Shown here: positions 34,750 to 43,597 of the stretch, piece by piece
Layout of the letters: each line of letters opens with the position of its first letter
Position numbering within the stretch: position 1 is the stretch's first letter
From: Geothermovivens sp964644845
GTDB taxonomy: Bacteria > Zhuqueibacterota > Zhuqueibacteria > Oleimicrobiales > Geothermoviventaceae
DNA: 64,000 nucleotides
Direction of reading: 5' to 3'
Assembly: GCA_964644845.1 (NCBI GenBank)
Contig: CAZXXS010000035.1
Coordinates: 1-64,000, forward strand
Notes under the pieces: generated by a model
The model's database searches: none
Told to the model about the DNA's origin: nothing
The model's input: the letters and a program-made list of their open reading frames with translations, nothing else
Made by a program: the position numbers and the translations under genes

Positions 34750-34823
34750 CGCCGCTTACGTTCCTCCCTGCCCTTTCGTCGTGGTTCCACCGAAAACAAA
34801 AGGAAGCGCAGACAACGCCTCCG

Positions 34824-36398
34824 TTACCTGCGCTTCACGTAGATAACCATGCCTACACCGAGAACAGCCAGCGGCATCAGGACCACCGTCACCCAGAACA
34901 CCAATCGCGACTGACCGCGCGTCAGGTTCACACGCCGATCTTCCGGATCGTGTGGCCGGATCGAGATCAGATCTTCCTGCTCGGCCAGCCAGCTAACGGC
35001 GTTCATGAACAGGTCACCGTTACCCTGCACTTTGAAGAACCGATTGCTGGCGAAGTCTGAATCGCCGAAGAAAACCAAACGGGTTTTTCGCGTCTTCGGC
35101 TTGAACGCGTCACCGTCCTTGCCGTTGTCTTTGCCTGTTTCGGGCGGCTTTTCCTCTGCTTCCTTCTCCACCGCCACAGCAAGGGGTACCGGACCTGGGT
35201 AGTCGACACCGTCATCAAACTTGACGGGGCCCTTCGTGACGTCTGAGGTTTCACCCCAACTTCGTGCACTCGTCTTCGCCAGCTCTACCACCGTTGCACC
35301 AGGGGGTACGTTCTCGGCCCGGCTCACCGACCGCGCCATCGGGTAGAACGTCATCAAATTGAACTTTTCCGTAATCGCGTGGGGCTCGTACTTAGCCACA
35401 ATCGGCATGGCCGGTCCAGCCCCAAACAGTCGCCCGATGCCCGAGACATCCACAACCACGTTGTGCCCAACATCCACACCCCATTTCTTCGCGAGTTCCA
35501 CGTAACTGTCGGGCGACTCCGGATCGAGGAGGAAAAGCGCTTTGCCGCCCTTCTTCAGGTAGTCCTCGATCATTTTCTTTTCGTTGTCAAAGAGATCGGT
35601 ACGGGGCCCAGCGATCACGAGTAGCGAGCAGTCATCTGGCACGTGGTCCTTCTCGCTGAGAAGCAACTTCTCCACTTTGTAGTTCTCGTTCTGCAACGCC
35701 TTTTTGACGTCGCTGAATCCCTCGGGATCGCTGCTGTCAATGTCTTTCTCGCCGTGGCCCGTCAGGAAGTAGATCTTCTTGTCCTCCTTCCGGGTCACCT
35801 TGATCAGGGCGTTCGTCAGATCCTGCTCCGTCTGGGACGTGATCCGCTCCTGTTTGCCGTCACACTCCAGTACCGTGGTGTTGTACGCGGTGATGTTGTA
35901 GCGTTTGGCGATTGCCGGTTTCTGGTCCGGGTCCACCATCTCGTACTTGAAGTGCGGCGAGTAGTGGGCGTACTCCTGGAGCAGATTCTCCATCTTCCAG
36001 CCCTCGTTGGAGCGGAAGAAAGCAACTACGTGCACGTCCCGGTCCAAGCTTTTGAGGACCTTTCGGGTCTGCTCGGCCAGGCTGAATTGTTTCGCCGCGG
36101 TTGTGTCGGCTCTTAGGCTGTGGCGGTTAGCCACAAAGTTAATCACCACCAGCAAGCCAAACACAACCAGGGTCATCAAAACGGCGTTTGTCCCAAATTT
36201 CGCTGAGCGACTGCTAAGAGCTGACCGGACATCCCGGAAATTGATCACCCCGTAAGCAATCACCAGCAAGACGCCGAGAATCAACAGTACCGTAACGGCC
36301 GTCGTCAGCAACCCCTGAATCGAGTAGGCAATCAAGCCAATAATGATGATGGCGACGCCGCCCAGTCCAAGATAATTACCGATCTTGTTCCAGTTCAT
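34824..36398 (-). CDS. GldG-like ABC auxiliary membrane protein
   Basis: This 524-residue protein has three N-terminal membrane helices (within about 1-90), a large extracytoplasmic domain with 'VHVVAFFRSNEGWKMENLLQ', 'KIYFLTGHGEKD' and 'DCSLLVIAGPRTDLFDNEK' as in GldG and the ABC_transp_aux family, and one C-terminal helix (about 500-520). In Flavobacterium GldG works with GldA and GldF in a transporter needed for gliding; outside that group the role is unproven. The acidic/lysine-rich insert (about 410-440) is a likely linker. I chose the ATG at 36398 because it overlaps the permease stop (ATGA) and has GGAGG eight bases upstream. Confidence 0.85.
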   Translation of the reverse strand: MNWNKIGNYLGLGGVAIIIIGLIAYSIQGLLTTAVTVLLILGVLLVIAYGVINFRDVRSALSSRSAKFGTNAVLMTLVVFGLLVVINFVANRHSLRADTTAAKQFSLAEQTRKVLKSLDRDVHVVAFFRSNEGWKMENLLQEYAHYSPHFKYEMVDPDQKPAIAKRYNITAYNTTVLECDGKQERITSQTEQDLTNALIKVTRKEDKKIYFLTGHGEKDIDSSDPEGFSDVKKALQNENYKVEKLLLSEKDHVPDDCSLLVIAGPRTDLFDNEKKMIEDYLKKGGKALFLLDPESPDSYVELAKKWGVDVGHNVVVDVSGIGRLFGAGPAMPIVAKYEPHAITEKFNLMTFYPMARSVSRAENVPPGATVVELAKTSARSWGETSDVTKGPVKFDDGVDYPGPVPLAVAVEKEAEEKPPETGKDNGKDGDAFKPKTRKTRLVFFGDSDFASNRFFKVQGNGDLFMNAVSWLAEQEDLISIRPHDPEDRRVNLTRGQSRLVFWVTVVLMPLAVLGVGMVIYVKRR

Positions 36399-37183
36399 TT
36401 GGCGCCCCTCCATCTTGCCGACTGAATGGAAATGTACGTCAGGAACAAGCCCATGAAGATGAAACTCAGGTAGAAAACGATGTGCTTGGTGTCGATGACA
36501 CCCTTGGCGAAGTCGTCGAAATGCTCGATCAGCGAAAAGTACTCGAGCACACGGCCAACGCTTGCACTCACAAAGCCCGACACCCAGCCAATTGCCCAGA
36601 ACAGCAAGATGAACGCGAATGTACTTGCTGCAGCGATAATCTGGTTCTCAGTCAGGCTGGAGAAAAACAAACCAAAGGCCAGGTAGGCTCCGCCAAGTAA
36701 AAACAGCCCCAAGTAGCCAGAAAGGATAGGACCAAGCTCCGGCTGACCGTAAATGAACAGAAAAATCATGTACACAAAGGTCAACGCAAGCATGACCGTG
36801 TACAGAACCACAGCAGCCGTGTACTTCCCCAACAGTACCTGTGAATCGGTGACCGGCGAGGTCATCAACAGCTCGATCGTTCCGGTTTTCTTCTCCTCAG
36901 CGTACAGTTTCATTGTGACCAAGGGCAAAAAGAACAACGCAAACAGTGCCATGTTGTGGAGCATGGGCCGGATCGCCATCATGTTCACGTTGAGCTTCGG
37001 AGGCATCATGCGGTACATTTGGGCCTGCATGGTGGCGCGGAGGCTCATCTCCACGAAGTTGGAGAGAATCAGGTAGAAGAAAATGCCCGACACGGCCAGG
37101 AAGAAGAAAATAACGACGTACGCCAAAGGAGAGAGGAAGTACGACTTGACCTCGCGCTCGAGAATAGCCGCAAAGTTCCGCAT
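36395..37183 (-). CDS. ABC-2 type permease (GldF-like)
   Basis: This 262-residue integral membrane protein has six hydrophobic helices, typical of the ABC-2 permease family. Helix 1 ('SPLAYVVIFFFLAVSGIFFY') is followed by a methionine-rich loop (about 46-75: 'MQAQMYRMMPPKLNVNMM'). 'KKTGTIELLMTSPVTDSQVL' is the cytoplasmic loop thought to contact the ATPase. The start at 37183 is joined to the ATPase stop (TGATG), with a GAGG nine bases upstream. It forms the membrane channel with the ATPase of the preceding gene; the substrate is unknown. Confidence 0.9.
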   Translation of the reverse strand: MRNFAAILEREVKSYFLSPLAYVVIFFFLAVSGIFFYLILSNFVEMSLRATMQAQMYRMMPPKLNVNMMAIRPMLHNMALFALFFLPLVTMKLYAEEKKTGTIELLMTSPVTDSQVLLGKYTAAVVLYTVMLALTFVYMIFLFIYGQPELGPILSGYLGLFLLGGAYLAFGLFFSSLTENQIIAAASTFAFILLFWAIGWVSGFVSASVGRVLEYFSLIEHFDDFAKGVIDTKHIVFYLSFIFMGLFLTYISIQSARWRGAK

Positions 37184-38133
37184 CAGTTCGCAACCTCCTC
37201 TTCTTCCGTAACCAGGTGCAGGAAAACGTCTTCCAGGCTCATTTCCACCGGACGCAACTCCAGCAAACCCCAACCGTTGTTCACCACCGTGCGAGCCAGT
37301 TCTTTCCGCAGATCAGTGCCTGCGCTGGATTCGACCGTCAGCTGAACCCGCCCGTCCCCATTGGCTCGATCCACCGAGATGTTCTGCACGCCGGGAACAG
37401 CCTGCAGCGTTTGCGTCACAGTGTCGGCAGGTCCCTCCACTTCCATCACCAGGCGTTCGTTTCCGGCCAGGCGGGCCGTCAAGTTGTCTGGTGTGTCCTC
37501 GGCAACAACTTTGCCCTTGTTGATGATGATGACTCGCTGGCAGGTCATGCTCACTTCGGGCAAGATGTGCGTGCTCAGGATCACCGTGTGCTGACCAGCG
37601 AGTCCCTTGATTAACGTCCGCACTTCGCGGATTTGCTTCGGATCCAGCCCAATGGTGGGTTCGTCCAGAATCAGGACCTCCGGATCGTGTACCAGGGCCT
37701 GCGCCAACCCAACGCGCTGCCGGTACCCTTTGGACAGGTGCTTGATGAGGCGCTTACGGACATCGGTAATCCCGACTTTCTCCATGGCCTCATCGACTTT
37801 CTTCTTGCGCACCTTCCCATCCACGCCCTTGATTTTCGCGACGAAATCGAGGTACTGATCGACCGTCATGTCGGCGTAGACAGGGGGGTTTTCCGGCATG
37901 TAGCCGATGCGCTTTCGGACCTCCAGACTCTCCTCCTGAACGTCGAAACCCGCCACTTTCGCCGTTCCAGAAGTTGCCGGGATGTAGCCCGTCAGGATGC
38001 GCATCGTGGTTGTTTTTCCGGCGCCGTTCGGACCGAGAAAACCAACGATCTCGCCCTTCTGGACTTCGAATGAAATGTCCTGAATGGCCTGTACGGCGCC
38101 GAAGTTCCGCGAAAGATGCTTCACTTCGATCAC
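37183..38133 (-). CDS. ABC transporter ATP-binding protein (GldA-like)
   Basis: This 316-residue cytoplasmic ATPase has Walker A 'GPNGAGKTT', signature 'LSKGYRQR' and Walker B 'VLILDEPT', with the switch histidine in 'STHILPE'. A C-terminal extension (about 220-316) of the kind seen in ABC-2 exporters ends in 'VEMSLEDVFLHLVTEEEEV'. It powers the permease encoded next. The start is GTG at 38133, with AGGAGG eight bases upstream. It lies 66 bp after the rpsO stop, with no terminator seen between them. Confidence 0.93.
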   Translation of the reverse strand: MIEVKHLSRNFGAVQAIQDISFEVQKGEIVGFLGPNGAGKTTTMRILTGYIPATSGTAKVAGFDVQEESLEVRKRIGYMPENPPVYADMTVDQYLDFVAKIKGVDGKVRKKKVDEAMEKVGITDVRKRLIKHLSKGYRQRVGLAQALVHDPEVLILDEPTIGLDPKQIREVRTLIKGLAGQHTVILSTHILPEVSMTCQRVIIINKGKVVAEDTPDNLTARLAGNERLVMEVEGPADTVTQTLQAVPGVQNISVDRANGDGRVQLTVESSAGTDLRKELARTVVNNGWGLLELRPVEMSLEDVFLHLVTEEEEVAN

Positions 38134-38199
38134 CGGCCAATCCTCCTGTTAACGTCTCTTTCCACTCCGTCCCAACCGCTGCTTGCTAAGGCCACCCGC

Positions 38200-38469
38200 C
38201 TACCGGCGCAGACCAAGATCAGCAACGATCTTGCGGTAACGCTCGATGTCCGTGTTCATCAGGTAATTCAGCAGACGGCGCCGCTTCCCAACCATCAGCA
38301 GCAAACCGCGGCGGCTGTGGTGGTCCTTGCGGTGCTTTTGCAAATGCTCGGTCACGTCGGCAATCCGCCGGGTGAGCAAAGCAATTTGCACTTCGGGCCG
38401 CCCACTGTCGTTTGGATGCGCCCCGTACTTGCGGATGATCTCAGCCACTTCTTCTTTCGTCAACGTCAT
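38200..38469 (-). CDS. rpsO: 30S ribosomal protein S15
   Basis: This 89-residue primary binding protein of 16S rRNA is of standard length and sequence: 'GRPEVQIALLTRRIADVTEHL', 'DHHSRRGLLLMVGKRRRLL' and 'YLMNTDIERYRKI'. It follows ribF by 9 bp in the standard translation operon. Its usual downstream partner pnp is displaced about 5 kb by the ABC cassette. Confidence 0.98.
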   Translation of the reverse strand: MTLTKEEVAEIIRKYGAHPNDSGRPEVQIALLTRRIADVTEHLQKHRKDHHSRRGLLLMVGKRRRLLNYLMNTDIERYRKIVADLGLRR

Positions 38470-38478
38470 GCCTTCCTC

Positions 38479-39435
38479 CTACTGGTACGAAGGTTCCGGG
38501 ACCCCCTCGAGGATCCTCAGCGTTTCTTCTACGTCCTGTCGCATGCGACGTACAAGCTGTTCGGACGTTGCGAAACGTTCTTCGTCTCTGATCCTTTCAA
38601 CGAAGAACAGCCGCAACCTGGTTCCGTACAAATCGTCAGCGCCGTCAATCAAATGCGCTTCAACCACGCGCTTGCCGCCTCCAAAGGTTGGGCGTACTCC
38701 GACGCTCACCGCCGCGCGGTAGAGTTTTCCGCGCACCAGTGCGAGCCCTGCGTAGATGCCGTCTTTGGGAAGCAATTTGTGTGGAGAGTCGACGTCCAGG
38801 TTCGCTGTGGGGAAGCCGAGTTCCCGGCCTCGCCCATCGCCCCGAACGACGACACCGCGCACCTCGTAGTGTCGCTCCAGCAACCTGGCGGCCAGGCGCA
38901 CATCGCCTTCGTCGGCGAGCAGGTGACGGATTCGCGTGCTGCTCACCGGGATTCCCCCGACAACAGCCGGTTGCACAACGTCGACGTCAAAACCGAACCG
39001 CCTTCCTAACTCTCGAAGTCCCTCCGCGGTTCCCTGACGTCCGCGCCCGAACCCGTGATTTGGCCCCACCACCACGGCGGAGCAGCCCACACGCCGCACC
39101 AGCACGTCCACAACGAACTCCTCAGCAGAAAGGGCGGCAAACTCGGGCGTAAAATCGATGACCACCAGCCTCTCCACGCCGAGCGCTGCCAAAATGTCCC
39201 GCTTTTCCTCGTGCGTGGTGAGAATCCGGATGGGGGGCCTGTTGCTGCGAGCCACAACCAATTGTGGATGCGGATCGAAGGTGACAATTGTGGCGGGTCC
39301 ACCTCGCCCGGCGGCCAATTCCTTCACGCGCTGAACAAGCAACCTGTGGCCCATGTGCACGCCGTCAAACGTGCCCACAGAAACCACACAGTTTGCTTCC
39401 GGCTCGACGTTCTCCAGCCCTCTGTACTCTCTCAT
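38479..39435 (-). CDS. ribF: Bifunctional riboflavin kinase/FAD synthetase
   Basis: This 318-residue enzyme makes FMN and then FAD. The adenylyltransferase domain (about 1-180) has 'VVSVGTFDGVHMGHRLLV', 'VGPNHGFGRGRQG' and 'VSSTRIRHLLADEGD'. The kinase domain (about 185-318) has 'GDGRGRELGFPTANL' and 'GIYAG'. The first ATG overlaps the truB stop by four bases, so the two are translationally coupled. It is in the usual place between truB and rpsO. Confidence 0.97.
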   Translation of the reverse strand: MREYRGLENVEPEANCVVSVGTFDGVHMGHRLLVQRVKELAAGRGGPATIVTFDPHPQLVVARSNRPPIRILTTHEEKRDILAALGVERLVVIDFTPEFAALSAEEFVVDVLVRRVGCSAVVVGPNHGFGRGRQGTAEGLRELGRRFGFDVDVVQPAVVGGIPVSSTRIRHLLADEGDVRLAARLLERHYEVRGVVVRGDGRGRELGFPTANLDVDSPHKLLPKDGIYAGLALVRGKLYRAAVSVGVRPTFGGGKRVVEAHLIDGADDLYGTRLRLFFVERIRDEERFATSEQLVRRMRQDVEETLRILEGVPEPSYQ

Positions 39436-40130
39436 TCTCTGCTTTCTGAAAAGTTCCGAGCCAGCAACACGTCGGCAAGCCGCTCAACTGGAATGGCATC
39501 TTCCACTTTGTAAGGCCCAATGCGAACGCGTCGTAGCTCGCGAAGGTAGGCGCAACTGCCCGCGGCAATCCCCACGTCCCTGGCCAAAGCGCGCACGTAC
39601 GTGCCCGCGTGGCAACGGACGAAGATCTCCGCCAGCGGTGGGCGCCAGCTTCGAACGTCAAACTGCTCCACGGTTACGCGGCGCACAGGCGCCTCGACCG
39701 TTTTTCCTTTCCTGGCAAGCTTGTACAAGCGCTTGCCACCCACCTTAACTGCCGAGTAGGCCGGCACACGCTGCTCAATTTCGCCCACGAAGCGGTTGGC
39801 AATCTCCTGCAACGCTTCTCGGCTCAACTCTGGAACCGGGCAGGTTCTCACCACCTTGCCCGTCGGATCAAGCGTGTCCGTCTCCCGACCGAACTCGACA
39901 ACCCCCTCGTATTCTTTCACCAAACCCGTGAGCGAAGCAATCTTCTTCGTGGCCCGGCCCGTGGCAACCAGTAGCAGCCCAGTTGCGAAAGGATCCAGTG
40001 TCCCGGCGTGTCCTACTTTCCTGACGCCGGTTAGCGCACGAACCTTGGCCACAACGTCAAACGATGTCCATCCCGCGGGTTTGTCAATGCAAAGAACAAC
40101 TCCCTCCTCAAGCTGTTTGCGCGTGTACAT
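39432..40130 (-). CDS. truB: tRNA pseudouridine(55) synthase
   Basis: This 232-residue enzyme makes pseudouridine in the T loop of tRNAs. The catalytic Asp lies in 'GHAGTLDPFATGLLLV', after the KPAGWTSFDVV strand. It is shorter than many TruB proteins (about 300 residues); the C terminus ends soon after the catalytic fold ('PYKVEDAIPVERL'), so the usual PUA domain is missing or much reduced. It follows rbfA by 9 bp and overlaps ribF by four bases. Confidence 0.96.
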   Translation of the reverse strand: MYTRKQLEEGVVLCIDKPAGWTSFDVVAKVRALTGVRKVGHAGTLDPFATGLLLVATGRATKKIASLTGLVKEYEGVVEFGRETDTLDPTGKVVRTCPVPELSREALQEIANRFVGEIEQRVPAYSAVKVGGKRLYKLARKGKTVEAPVRRVTVEQFDVRSWRPPLAEIFVRCHAGTYVRALARDVGIAAGSCAYLRELRRVRIGPYKVEDAIPVERLADVLLARNFSESRE

Positions 40131-40139
40131 GGAGGGTAG

Positions 40140-40511
40140 TTAGCTCTCGTCGTTTTCCTTCGAACGGTGAATTTCGGCGATCAGGTGTTCAATGCGTTCG
40201 CTGTAGTCCAGGCTGTCGTCGTACAGAAATTCGACTTCTGGCGTGTAGCGCAAATCCGTGTGCGCACGGATCTCGGCTCGAATGAACTGTTTGGCGCGAT
40301 TCAAACCCGTCAGGCTTTGGTCACGCTTCTGAGCGCCGCCCATCACACTGAAGTACACACGCGCGTAGCGCAGGTCGTCCGTCAGCCTCACACGCGTAAT
40401 CGTGACCATCCCGATCCTCGGATCCTTGACCTCCTCCGCCAGGATCCGGCTGATTTCTTCTTTCAACAGCTCCGCCACGCGGTCAGCGCGTTTGTAGGGC
40501 AGAACCGACAT
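40140..40511 (-). CDS. rbfA: Ribosome-binding factor A
   Basis: This 123-residue KH-like protein is needed for late 30S maturation and cold growth. Family features are 'RADRVAELLKEEISRIL', 'DPRIGMVTITRVRLTDDLRY' and 'LRYTPEVEFLYDDSLDY'. I chose the ATG at 40511 because it is joined to the DUF503 stop (TGATG) and has GGAGG seven bases upstream; a GTG one codon earlier is the alternative. Confidence 0.96.
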   Translation of the reverse strand: MSVLPYKRADRVAELLKEEISRILAEEVKDPRIGMVTITRVRLTDDLRYARVYFSVMGGAQKRDQSLTGLNRAKQFIRAEIRAHTDLRYTPEVEFLYDDSLDYSERIEHLIAEIHRSKENDES

Positions 40512-40798
40512 CACATCACCTCCAACACGTGGTCGAGAATCTCACACCGGCCGTCCTGCCCAATCAGGTTGAGAATCTGGGTCATGGTGTGGTCGATCAG
40601 CCGCCGATCGTTGGCCACCATCGAAACGCCCAGCGTCACGCGCTGCCACTTATCGCTGCCGTCAATCTCGGACACGGACACGTTGAATTTGTTTCGGATC
40701 CGTGTCTTCAGGCTCGAAAGCACAAAACGTTTCGATTTCAAAGAGCCGCTGTCCGGCACAAACAACTCAATCTGACAAACACCCACGAACATGGACAC
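40511..40798 (-). CDS. DUF503 (YlxP-like) protein
   Basis: This 95-residue protein of the DUF503 family is usually found between infB and rbfA. Typical phrases are 'GVCQIELFVPDSGSLKSKR' and 'KWQRVTLGVSMVANDRRLID'. A role in ribosome assembly is proposed from its neighbours but is not established. The start is GTG at 40798 or ATG two codons later. It is 21 bp after infB. Confidence 0.92.
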   Translation of the reverse strand: MSMFVGVCQIELFVPDSGSLKSKRFVLSSLKTRIRNKFNVSVSEIDGSDKWQRVTLGVSMVANDRRLIDHTMTQILNLIGQDGRCEILDHVLEVM

Positions 40799-40819
40799 GG
40801 CATCGACCCCGACGTGTCG

Positions 40820-43534
40820 CTACTCCAGTTTCCGTTTCAACTCGATGATTTGGTAGGCCTCAATGATGTCGCCCACCTTGATGTCGTCGAATCCGGCAAG
40901 ACCGATGCCGCACTCGAGGCCAGCAGTTACCTCCCTCACGTCGTCCTTGAAACGCTTAAGCGAGGCAATGCCTCCCTCGAAGATCAATCTGCCGTCGCGG
41001 TAAACCTTCACGCGATCGTTCCGCGTGATTTTGCCCGATTGCACGTAGCAACCAGCCACGGTGCCGACCTTCGGCACTTTGAACGTCTGGCGCACTTCGG
41101 CTGTGCCGATGACTTCTTCTTTCTTCTCCGGCTCCAGCAACCCTTCCAGCGCGTCTCTTACATCGTTCGCCAGGTCGTAGATCACGTCGTACATGCGGAT
41201 GTCCACGCCTTCGCGTTCGGCGAGCTCGCGCACGGTGTTCGAGGCTCGCACGTGGAAACCCAGGATCACAGCACCGGAAGCCGCTGCCAGCAAAACGTCC
41301 GACTCGGTCACAGCACCAACACCGCGATGAATGATGTTGACAGCAACTTCGCTGGTGGACAGCTTCATCAGCGTGTCCGAGATGGCCTCCAGCGAGCCAT
41401 CTACGTCTGCCTTGATGATCAACGGCAGCTCGCGGACTTCGGCCTCACCTTCGCGAATGCGCCTCGAGATTTCGTCCAAGCTAACGCGCTGACTGCGGCG
41501 CAGCTGCTGTTCGCGTCGGAGTTGTTGCCTGCGGGTGCTGATTTCCCTTGCCTCGCGTTCCGAAGAAACTACCGTAAACGGGTCACCAGCTTGAGGGAGT
41601 CCGTCGAAACCAACGACCTGCACCGGCCTGGAGGGACCGGCCTCCTTCACCGGTCGGTCGCGCTCGTCGAACATCGCCCGCACCCGCCCTGCGTAGAGAC
41701 CAGCCACGAAGGGATCGCCAATGCGAAGCGTCCCGTTTTGCACCAGCACCGTAGCCACCACACCACGACCGCGGTCCAGACGGGCCTCCAGAACCGTGCC
41801 CTTCGCAGGCCGGTTCGGATTGGCTTTTAGGTCCAGAACCTCCGCCTCGAGGAGCATGGCCTCGAGCAATTTGTCCACATTCTGGCCTGTTTTGGCCGAA
41901 ATCTCGACGCACTGGTAGCGACCGCCCCAGTCCTCCACGAGCACGCCATGGTCCGCCAGCTCTTTCTTGATCAAATCCGGGTTGGCGTTTGGCTTGTCAA
42001 TTTTGTTAATGGCCACGATGATCGGCACACCCGCAGCTTTCGCGTGGTTGATGGCCTCGATCGTCTGTGGCATAACGTGATCATCTGCAGCCACAACGAG
42101 AACCACGATGTCGGTCACTTGCGCGCCGCGGGCCCGCATGGCCGTAAAGGCCTCGTGCCCCGGAGTGTCAAGGAAGGTAATCTTCTTGCCGTCAACTTCG
42201 ACTTCGTACGCACCAATGTGCTGGGTAATGCCACCTTTCTCGCCAGCTACAACATTTGTGTTCCGGATGTAATCGAGCAAGGAGGTCTTTCCGTGGTCAA
42301 CATGGCCCATCACAGTGATGACGGGCGCACGCGGCTCGAGCTGGCTCTCGTCCTCAACCTCTTCTTCCTCGGCCATTTCTTCGGCTTCGTAGTCCGAGAT
42401 AATTTCAGCGTCGTAGCCGAACTCGTCGGCAATCATGATGATGCTGTCTGCATCGAGCCGCTGGTTCATCGACACCATCAAGCCCATTTTGAGACACTTC
42501 TGGATCACCTCAGCTGGTGTGACACCCAGCATGCTCGCCAGCTCGGCCGTGGTGATGAACTCTGGTGTGCGAATGACATTACCTTCTTCCTCAACAACCT
42601 CCTCTTCGCCAGTCTTCGAGCGACGGTACTTGCGCCGCTTGCCCGTGCCGTGCATGGCCGCCAGCGTCTGGCGAATCGAGGCTTCAATCTCTTCTTCGCT
42701 GATTTCCGGATGCCGTTTCTTGCGCTTCTTCTTGGCTTTTTCCTGCGCCTCCTCGATCGCCTGCTCCAGCTTCTCCGGAGTCAGCACCTCCTCTTCGGCT
42801 TCCTTCTTTTTGCGACCACGGCGACGGCGCCGACGTTTCTTGGTCGGCGTCTCACCCGTTTCAGCAGCAGCCGCAGGCTTTTCAACTTTCTCAGCCGCAG
42901 CAGGCGCCTCTGCAGCCTGTTCCGCAGCTGCGGGTGTAACCTGAGCAGGGGTTTCGGCGGCTGGCGTTTCAGCAGCGGGTGCTTCCGCAGGCGTTTCTAC
43001 CGCGGACTCGGGTTTCGTCTCTGGTGACTCCTTCGGCGGAGCAGTTTCGGCTACCTCAGGAGCGTGTTCAGCCTTTTGCTCCTCCGTTGGAAACTCAACA
43101 ACGCGCACACGGCGTTCACGCGGCTTCTTCGGCGGGGCAGGTGGCGCCTCTTCGACCGTGGCGGTCTCCGTTTCGCTCTCGACGCTTTCACGGCCGCCCA
43201 CAACACCACTCACACGGCGTCTTTCGCGCTCCATCACCAGTTCAGTCGCAGCGCGAAGACGCTCCTCCAACTCCCGACGCGCAGCCAGCTTCCGAGCCTC
43301 TTCCTGCTCGCGCTTTTCTTTTAACAGCCGGCGAAACTCCTCGTCGGGCTCTGCTTTTGTCTGATCCTGCCGGTAGCGCTCCAGTACAGCCTGGTACATT
43401 TCGTCCGTCACCTGACTCATCTGGTTCTTGACCTTGAAATTCATCTTTTGCAAGAACCCGATGAGCTCTTCATTCGAAAGGTTGAGCTCGCGCGCTACCT
43501 GGAAGATTCTTCTACGTTTCGTCTCCAAAGGCAA
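40820..43534 (-). CDS. infB: Translation initiation factor IF-2
   Basis: This 904-residue GTPase places initiator tRNA on the ribosome. It opens with an IF2-N domain (about 6-60), followed by a charged coil and a long Ala/Pro/Glu linker (about 165-235) with an Arg/Lys run (about 232-245), a second IF2-N domain (about 318-380) and the G domain: GHVDHGKT (410-417), DTPGH (456-460) and NKID (510-513). Domains II to IV follow to the end. The start is TTG at 43534, close behind GGGAG; the spacing is short but the next Met (about residue 31) would cut the conserved first domain. Confidence 0.97.
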   Translation of the reverse strand: MPLETKRRRIFQVARELNLSNEELIGFLQKMNFKVKNQMSQVTDEMYQAVLERYRQDQTKAEPDEEFRRLLKEKREQEEARKLAARRELEERLRAATELVMERERRRVSGVVGGRESVESETETATVEEAPPAPPKKPRERRVRVVEFPTEEQKAEHAPEVAETAPPKESPETKPESAVETPAEAPAAETPAAETPAQVTPAAAEQAAEAPAAAEKVEKPAAAAETGETPTKKRRRRRRGRKKKEAEEEVLTPEKLEQAIEEAQEKAKKKRKKRHPEISEEEIEASIRQTLAAMHGTGKRRKYRRSKTGEEEVVEEEGNVIRTPEFITTAELASMLGVTPAEVIQKCLKMGLMVSMNQRLDADSIIMIADEFGYDAEIISDYEAEEMAEEEEVEDESQLEPRAPVITVMGHVDHGKTSLLDYIRNTNVVAGEKGGITQHIGAYEVEVDGKKITFLDTPGHEAFTAMRARGAQVTDIVVLVVAADDHVMPQTIEAINHAKAAGVPIIVAINKIDKPNANPDLIKKELADHGVLVEDWGGRYQCVEISAKTGQNVDKLLEAMLLEAEVLDLKANPNRPAKGTVLEARLDRGRGVVATVLVQNGTLRIGDPFVAGLYAGRVRAMFDERDRPVKEAGPSRPVQVVGFDGLPQAGDPFTVVSSEREAREISTRRQQLRREQQLRRSQRVSLDEISRRIREGEAEVRELPLIIKADVDGSLEAISDTLMKLSTSEVAVNIIHRGVGAVTESDVLLAAASGAVILGFHVRASNTVRELAEREGVDIRMYDVIYDLANDVRDALEGLLEPEKKEEVIGTAEVRQTFKVPKVGTVAGCYVQSGKITRNDRVKVYRDGRLIFEGGIASLKRFKDDVREVTAGLECGIGLAGFDDIKVGDIIEAYQIIELKRKLE

Positions 43535-43597
43535 CCACTCCCGCCGATCGCTAATGTTTCCAAAACTGCCATCAAACCCGCTGCGCAGCTGTCCGGT

